Position numbers and translations under genes: made by a program. Under the pieces are notes generated by a model. It had not been told where the DNA came from. It saw nothing but the letters and a program-made list of their open reading frames with translations, and did no database searches. A stretch of DNA of 10,831 nt from contig JFMF01000374.1 in assembly GCA_000635535.1 (NCBI GenBank), forward strand, positions 1 to 10,831, written 5' to 3'. The stretch's first letter is position 1, and the number at the start of each line of letters is the position of its first letter. Source of the stretch: Prochlorococcus sp. scB243_496M6 (lineage in GTDB: Bacteria > Cyanobacteriota > Cyanobacteriia > PCC-6307 > Cyanobiaceae). Shown here piece after piece: positions 7,447-10,831 of the stretch.

Positions 7447-7602
7447 TTAGAAATTAACCACTTTTAAAAATGGTTTTAATACAGATTTTTCACTCCCACA
7501 CAGATTCATATTCTCTCTTTTTTTTATAAAGTCAAATAAATTTGCCATTATTAAGGTTTTATGAGGACTTCCAATTAATTCATTATTTATTGTTGAATCC
7601 AT
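7447..7602 (-). CDS. Short ORF (51 aa), uncertain hypothetical
   Basis: This ORF runs from ATG (7602-7600) to TAA (7449-7447) on the - strand and encodes 51 residues starting MDSTINNELIGSPHKTLIMA and ending FLKVVNF. It has no membrane segment, no recognised motif and one cysteine. An internal Met (residue 19, 'MANLFDFIKKREN') could be an alternative start. Support comes mainly from position: it fills the space between two other small ORFs on the same strand, with 30-nt and 9-nt gaps, and extends the apparent leftward cluster. Its composition is not distinctive, and an ORF of this size can arise by chance. Confidence 0.35.
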   Translation of the reverse strand: MDSTINNELIGSPHKTLIMANLFDFIKKRENMNLCGSEKSVLKPFLKVVNF

Positions 7603-7632
7603 AAGATTACTTGAAATAGAATAACTCTTAGA

Positions 7633-7722
7633 TTATGAAGTAAATACAGGCAATCCTATTGTTGCAGTTGTTATGAGAGCCCCTGCGAAAATCAAGAAAG
7701 GTAGAAAAGGGTAGTTTTTCAA
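7633..7722 (-). CDS. Single-span micro-membrane-protein ORF (29 aa)
   Basis: Read on the - strand from TTG (7722-7720) to TAA (7635-7633), this encodes about 29 residues. A short polar start (residues 1-4) is followed by a hydrophobic span ('FLPFLIFAGALITTATIGLP', residues 6-25) and a short tail. The size and single span recall the tiny photosystem and cytochrome b6f subunits of cyanobacteria, but I cannot match it to any named one. No ATG exists in frame, so the start is uncertain; TTG is the only usual start codon at the right place. TATAAA- and TATAGT-like hexamers lie 30-45 nt upstream on the same strand. The spacer hairpin at 7780-7798 separates it from pstB, so it could be a separate transcript or follow pstB read-through. 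Confidence 0.4.
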   Translation of the reverse strand: MKNYPFLPFLIFAGALITTATIGLPVFTS

Positions 7723-7779
7723 CGGTAAACTTATTAATTCGAAATAACTATATAGGTATTTATACTGTTTGTCTACCCC

Positions 7780-7798
7780 TTACCTTTCTAAAAGGTAA
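7780..7798. terminator. Perfect 8-bp hairpin downstream of pstB
   Basis: TTACCTTT (7780-7787), a CTA loop and AAAGGTAA (7791-7798) form a perfect 8-bp, 3-nt-loop hairpin 32 nt beyond the pstB stop. For the leftward pst transcript the stem is followed by GGGGTAGAC, not a T-run, so it is not a classical intrinsic terminator. It may instead protect the 3' end of the pst mRNA or act as a U-tract-free terminator. For + strand transcripts it is followed by AAAATCTCTCTTTT. Confidence 0.4.
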
Positions 7799-7829
7799 AA
7801 ATCTCTCTTTTATAAGTAAAAATTAAACA

Positions 7830-8639
7830 TCAACCAAATTTACCAGATATGTATTCCTGAGTAGTTTTTTCTTTTGGAGAGTTAAAAATTTTCTTTGTCG
7901 AATTAAATTCAGCAAGATAACCAACTTTTCCTCCATCACCATCTTCATATTCAATAGCATTAAAAAATGCAGTCATATCACTAACTCTTAATGCCTGTTG
8001 CATATTATGAGTAACGATAATTATTGTGTAATTCTTCTTAAGTTCGTGCATCGTCTCTTCTATTTTCAAAGTAGAGATTGGATCTAAAGCTGAGCATGGC
8101 TCATCCATGAGAATTATTTCAGGCTCAATTGCGATGGTTCGAGCAATACATAATCTCTGTTGTTGTCCACCAGATAAAGAGTAACCACTATCATTTAATT
8201 TATCCTTACATTCACTCCATACAGCAGCTTTTCTCAAGGAACTTTCCACTAATTCATCCATATCTCCCGTAAAGCCATTGATTCTTGCTCCGAATGCAAT
8301 ATTTTCGTAGATAGATTTTGGAAAAGGATTAGGTTGCTGAAAAACCATTCCGATTCTTCTTCTAACTTCAACTGGATCTACTCTTTTGTCATAGATATTA
8401 GTTCCATCAAAGAGGACTGTCCCTTTTAACGAACAATTAGGGATTAAATCGTTCATTCTATTCAAAGCTCTAAGAACGGTTGATTTACCACAACCAGAAG
8501 GGCCAATGAGTGAAGTTATATCTCCTGCTTTAAAATTTAAAAAAACATTTTTTACCGCTTCAAAAGTGCCATAACTAATAGAAACATCCTCAAGAGATAA
8601 AATGTTTTTCTTTTGCGACTTTTTAGTGTTTTTAATCAT
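7830..8639 (-). CDS. pstB: Phosphate ABC transporter ATP-binding protein PstB
   Basis: PstB is the cytoplasmic ATPase that powers phosphate import through PstC/PstA. Counting from the proposed start, the 269-aa protein has Walker A 'GPSGCGKST' (46-54), Q-loop 'VFQQPNPFP' (99-107), signature 'LSGGQQQR' (155-162), Walker B 'IILMDEP' (175-181), D-loop 'SALD' (183-186) and H211 as H-loop. '[17 protein letters not shown]' is typical of PstB and separates it from other ABC ATPases. A longer frame opens at 8675 inside pstA, but the start at ATG 8639 is preferred: an AGAGGG Shine-Dalgarno lies 6 nt upstream, the overlap with pstA disappears (1-nt gap), and the extra 12 residues ([12 protein letters not shown]) resemble no PstB. 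It is the last gene of pstC-pstA-pstB; phoU does not follow. Confidence 0.95.
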   Translation of the reverse strand: MIKNTKKSQKKNILSLEDVSISYGTFEAVKNVFLNFKAGDITSLIGPSGCGKSTVLRALNRMNDLIPNCSLKGTVLFDGTNIYDKRVDPVEVRRRIGMVFQQPNPFPKSIYENIAFGARINGFTGDMDELVESSLRKAAVWSECKDKLNDSGYSLSGGQQQRLCIARTIAIEPEIILMDEPCSALDPISTLKIEETMHELKKNYTIIIVTHNMQQALRVSDMTAFFNAIEYEDGDGGKVGYLAEFNSTKKIFNSPKEKTTQEYISGKFG

Positions 8640-8640
8640 T

Positions 8641-9540
8641 TCATACCCTCTTAGTTTTCTCAGTAAAAGCGGCAAATATCCTTGAAAAAATATTAACTGT
8701 TAGTATTGATATGACAAGAATAAAGGAAGCCGCCCAGGCTAGTTTATTCTGTGCATCATAAGGTTCAAGGGCAAAATTATATATCAAAACAGCTAATGAG
8801 CCCATCTCGTAAAACAAATCTTCAAAACCTACTATGTAGTAGTAAGAAAATAAAGCAGTAAATATCAAAGGTGCTGTTTCACCTGCAGCCCTTGCGATTC
8901 CAAGCACAACCCCAGTAGCAATAGATCTAAATGCTGTGGGTAAAGTTATTTTTAATATTGTTGTATACATACTTGCTCCTATGCCTAGAGAAGCATACCT
9001 TAATTCATTTGGTACTAACTTTAAACCTTCATCAGTAGTTTTTATAACTGTAGGCAACATCAATATTGAAAGAGCCATACCTCCTGCAAAACCACTGTAC
9101 ATACTGCCAAATAAAATTTTTGTTGAAACGATTAAGGCATAAATAAATACACCGGCAATTATTGAAGGAACACCAGCTAAAACATTAACTCCGAATCTAA
9201 TAAATTTTGAAAAAGGTCCTCCGTTTGAATATTCAGCTAGATATATGCCACCGCCAACACCTACTGGTATGGCAATAATTGAAGCAATAGTTGTAATAAC
9301 TAGTGTCCCAATTAATGCAGGATTAATTCCTCCCGCATCTAAATCATCTCCAGGAGGATTTGGTTCTAAAGTAAATAATTCTGGTGTGATTTGAGCTCCC
9401 CCTTTAATAAGAATATATGTAACCACAAAAATCAAAGGAAGAATTGCAATGAGTGCACAAAAAACTGATAAAGAAGTAAAGAATTTATCTCCTACATTTC
9501 GTGATAGTTTTTTCTGGTAATAAAGAGAATTCATAATCAT
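8641..9540 (-). CDS. pstA: Phosphate ABC transporter permease PstA
   Basis: This 299-aa inner-membrane permease pairs with PstC to form the phosphate channel. Six hydrophobic segments are visible, at about residues 25-45, 74-100, 116-138, 150-168, 205-230 and 268-290. The EAA-type cytoplasmic loop that docks on PstB is at 171-204 ('[20 protein letters not shown]'), followed by '[17 protein letters not shown]' (214-230), a PstA hallmark. The periplasmic insert '[21 protein letters not shown]' region (60-80) is also typical. The ATG at 9540 directly follows the pstC TAG with no spacer and has no visible Shine-Dalgarno, so coupling to pstC translation is likely. Met3 (9534) is an alternative start that would change little. 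The length is normal and I see no damage. Confidence 0.95.
   Translation of the reverse strand: MIMNSLYYQKKLSRNVGDKFFTSLSVFCALIAILPLIFVVTYILIKGGAQITPELFTLEPNPPGDDLDAGGINPALIGTLVITTIASIIAIPVGVGGGIYLAEYSNGGPFSKFIRFGVNVLAGVPSIIAGVFIYALIVSTKILFGSMYSGFAGGMALSILMLPTVIKTTDEGLKLVPNELRYASLGIGASMYTTILKITLPTAFRSIATGVVLGIARAAGETAPLIFTALFSYYYIVGFEDLFYEMGSLAVLIYNFALEPYDAQNKLAWAASFILVISILTVNIFSRIFAAFTEKTKRV
8646..8651 (-). promoter_or_regulatory. Ribosome binding site that fixes the pstB start
   Basis: AGAGGG on the - strand lies 6 nt before the ATG at 8639-8637, inside the last codons of pstA. It is one of very few strong Shine-Dalgarno motifs in the window, and it supports 8639 over 8675 as the pstB start. 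Confidence 0.8.
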
Positions 9541-10488
9541 CTAATATTTGAGACTAAATTTCTTAACTAGCCATTGAGCAAAGATATTAACCACTAAAGA
9601 TAGGATCATTAGTACAAAAGCCGCATAAAAAAGTGATGAGACCTGACTTCCATCGGCTTCACCAAACTGGTTTGCAAGCATAGAAGAGATGGTATATCCA
9701 GGAGATAATAGTGACCAACTAAATACATTAGAATTTCCAATAATCATCGTGACAGCCATGGTTTCACCCATTGCCCTGCCTAACGCCAATAGAACACCTG
9801 CCATAATTCCTGATAATGCCGCAGGCAAAATTACCGAAAATATAGTTTTCCATCTACTTGCACCAATTCCATAGGAAGCATTCCTAAGCTTTTTGGGAAC
9901 TTGATTCAGACTATCTCTAGCTATCGAGGTCACTATTGGTAAAAGCATTACCACTAAAATTATTATCGCTAAAAGTGAATTCCGACCTGCAGGCTCCGAA
10001 CTAAATAAAGGAATCCAACCAAAGAATTTATGTAAAAAAACAAAAAACTCTCTAAAGAAAGGTTCCATAACAAATATCGCCCATAATCCCAATACGACAG
10101 ATGGTATAGCTGCTAGTAATTCAACAAATGAACCTACTATTTCTCTGACAAATTTCGGAACAAAATCCTCTGTAATAAATATCGCAGTTCCAACACCTAA
10201 AGGGATAGTAATCAATAATGAAAGAAGAGAAGTAACTAATGTCCCATATATTGCTGTAAAAGCTCCATATTCATCTTTTACTGGATTCCATTCAGAAGTT
10301 ACTAGAAAATTTAAGCCATACCTTGAAAATGATTCAAATGACTGAAAAAAGACTACTAAAATAATTCCAAAAAGTACTATTGCAACAAGACTAGACAAGG
10401 CTAGGGTTGTATTTTTAAAGATTAAATCTATATTTTTTTCAATTCCGAATCTTTTACGATTCTTGAAAAGAGTTAATTTCTCTTCCAT
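9541..10488 (-). CDS. pstC: Phosphate ABC transporter permease PstC
   Basis: This 315-aa permease is the PstC partner. A cytoplasmic N-terminus (1-25, basic) leads to TM1 (27-49), a periplasmic region with 'NFLVTSEWNPVKDEYGAF' (60-77) and further spans at about 80-104, 118-142, 170-190, 220-250 and 283-308. The EAA loop is at 192-222 ('DSLNQVPKKLRNASYGIGAS' onward), and 'ALGRAMGETMAVTMIIGN' (235-252) is diagnostic of PstC. The style ('PSVVLGLWAIFVMEP', 129-143) fits cyanobacterial homologues. It is the first gene of the leftward pst operon, and its upstream spacer holds a Pho-box-like element and a -10 in the right orientation, so induction under phosphate limitation is expected. The periplasmic binding protein gene pstS is not next to it within the window. 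The start ATG at 10488 has no clear Shine-Dalgarno. Confidence 0.95.
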   Translation of the reverse strand: MEEKLTLFKNRKRFGIEKNIDLIFKNTTLALSSLVAIVLFGIILVVFFQSFESFSRYGLNFLVTSEWNPVKDEYGAFTAIYGTLVTSLLSLLITIPLGVGTAIFITEDFVPKFVREIVGSFVELLAAIPSVVLGLWAIFVMEPFFREFFVFLHKFFGWIPLFSSEPAGRNSLLAIIILVVMLLPIVTSIARDSLNQVPKKLRNASYGIGASRWKTIFSVILPAALSGIMAGVLLALGRAMGETMAVTMIIGNSNVFSWSLLSPGYTISSMLANQFGEADGSQVSSLFYAAFVLMILSLVVNIFAQWLVKKFSLKY

Positions 10489-10517
10489 TAAAAAAAGAAT
10501 ACTTCTACAAATCTACT

Positions 10518-10553
10518 ATTAAATATTGGAAAAGACTTTAAGAGGGGTTAAAG
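10518..10553 (-). promoter_or_regulatory. Candidate Pho box and -10 for the pstCAB operon
   Basis: On the - strand, CTTTAACCCCTCTTAAAGT (10553-10535) holds two TTAA cores exactly 10 nt apart. The first half, TTTAACCC, matches the cyanobacterial Pho repeat PyTTAAPyPy(T/A) at 7 of 8 positions; the second half is weaker. A TATTTAAT -10-like element (10525-10518) follows after 9 nt, about 30 nt before the pstC ATG. The position suits activation by a PhoB-type regulator. This is inference from motif layout only. Confidence 0.45.
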
Positions 10554-10610
10554 GTATATGAAAGTCATGAAAAGTTAACATCCTTAAATTAATTTCTTCA
10601 AAAATTTTTT

Positions 10611-10643
10611 CTTTAACTTTACTTAACCATAGGTGAATATTAT
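10611..10643 (+). promoter_or_regulatory. Candidate Pho box and -10 for the rightward gene
   Basis: CTTTAACTTTACTTAACCA (10611-10629) contains TTTAACTT and CTTAACCA, both full matches to the cyanobacterial Pho repeat PyTTAAPyPy(T/A), with TTAA cores 10 nt apart. TATTAT (10638-10643) follows after 8 nt as a -10, and the next ATG is at 10666. The element shares 12 of 19 positions with the one facing pstC and points in the opposite direction. Confidence 0.5.
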
Positions 10644-10665
10644 TTATTGAATAGAAACTGAGGGA

Positions 10666-10831
10666 ATGTTTAAATACAGGGAATTTATTGCTCAAATCAA
10701 ATATAAAGAAGTAATATCTTCCCCTGTATATTTTATTCCTGTTTTGCTTCTATCAATAATGATTATTATAGAAGGTTTTCACATCTTTAATCACAAACAA
10801 AATTGCAAAACTAAAGCTGAGTGGATGGAAC
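10666..10831 (+). CDS. Partial small membrane protein, cut by the window edge
   Basis: An ORF opens at ATG 10666 and is still open at the last base (55 complete codons). Its in-frame upstream stop is TGA at 10648-10650, and no ATG, GTG or TTG lies between, so the start is fixed. GAGGG lies only 1 nt before the ATG, an unusually tight Shine-Dalgarno spacing. The protein begins with a short amphipathic basic segment (1-18, 'FKYREFIAQIKYKEV'). One hydrophobic span follows ('VYFIPVLLLSIMIIIEGFHI', 21-40), then a basic stretch with one Cys (C47). I do not recognise a family. It is divergent from pstC, and the Pho-box-like element 37 nt upstream makes it a candidate phosphate-responsive gene. Confidence 0.6.
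   Translation, partial: MFKYREFIAQIKYKEVISSPVYFIPVLLLSIMIIIEGFHIFNHKQNCKTKAEWME

Noticed and set aside
7490..7503. CACTCCCACACAG, resembling the ACTCCTCACAC core of the cyanobacterial Yfr1 RNA
   Set aside because: The core differs and the flanking stem-loops expected for Yfr1 are absent; the stretch also falls inside the 51-aa frame.
8936..9874. + strand frames of 68 and 61 codons within pstA and pstC
   Set aside because: They are antisense to well-conserved permease segments, including the EAA loops.
1..10831. CRISPR arrays, insertion sequences, tRNA or rRNA genes
   Set aside because: I saw no regularly spaced repeats, transposase-like products with terminal inverted repeats, or tRNA cloverleaf signatures on either strand.

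Overview
The window is AT-rich DNA (about 30% G+C by eye) with short spacers and densely packed genes. The cyanobacterial style of the phosphate ABC permeases and the PyTTAAPyPy(T/A)-type Pho-box candidates point to a streamlined marine picocyanobacterium, most likely a high-light-type Prochlorococcus. This assignment rests on composition, gene style and recollection, not on a database search.

Left part (1-6595, + strand). A free-standing IF-2 N-terminal-domain protein and an unrecognised protein with a C-terminal membrane anchor are followed by a complete four-gene DNA-repair cassette: ligase-associated exonuclease (metallo-beta-lactamase fold), ATP-dependent DNA ligase, ligase-associated Lhr-type DEXH helicase and the metallophosphoesterase PdeM. 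The junctions of the cassette are 2 nt, a 4-nt ATGA overlap and 0 nt, so the four proteins are almost certainly made from one message. Family knowledge suggests they act together: strand opening or translocation (Lhr), nicking (PdeM), end trimming (exonuclease) and sealing (ligase).

Middle part (6596-7829). A small exported protein of unknown function (+) is followed by about 720 bases without a long gene. This stretch holds three unlisted short ORFs on the - strand (29, 51 and 48 codons), a perfect 8-bp hairpin just beyond pstB, and a more GC-rich stem-loop island that could end leftward transcription.

Right part (7830-10831). pstC-pstA-pstB, the membrane and ATPase parts of the high-affinity phosphate importer, run leftward as a tight operon. 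pstS and phoU are not in the window. The 177-nt gap upstream of pstC carries two outward-facing 19-nt elements of the form CTTTAAC-N5-TTAA. Each lies 8-9 nt before a -10-like hexamer, one facing pstC and one facing a small membrane-protein gene that runs off the right edge. The neatest regulatory reading is a divergent PhoB-controlled promoter pair, which would make the cut-off gene a candidate phosphate-starvation gene.
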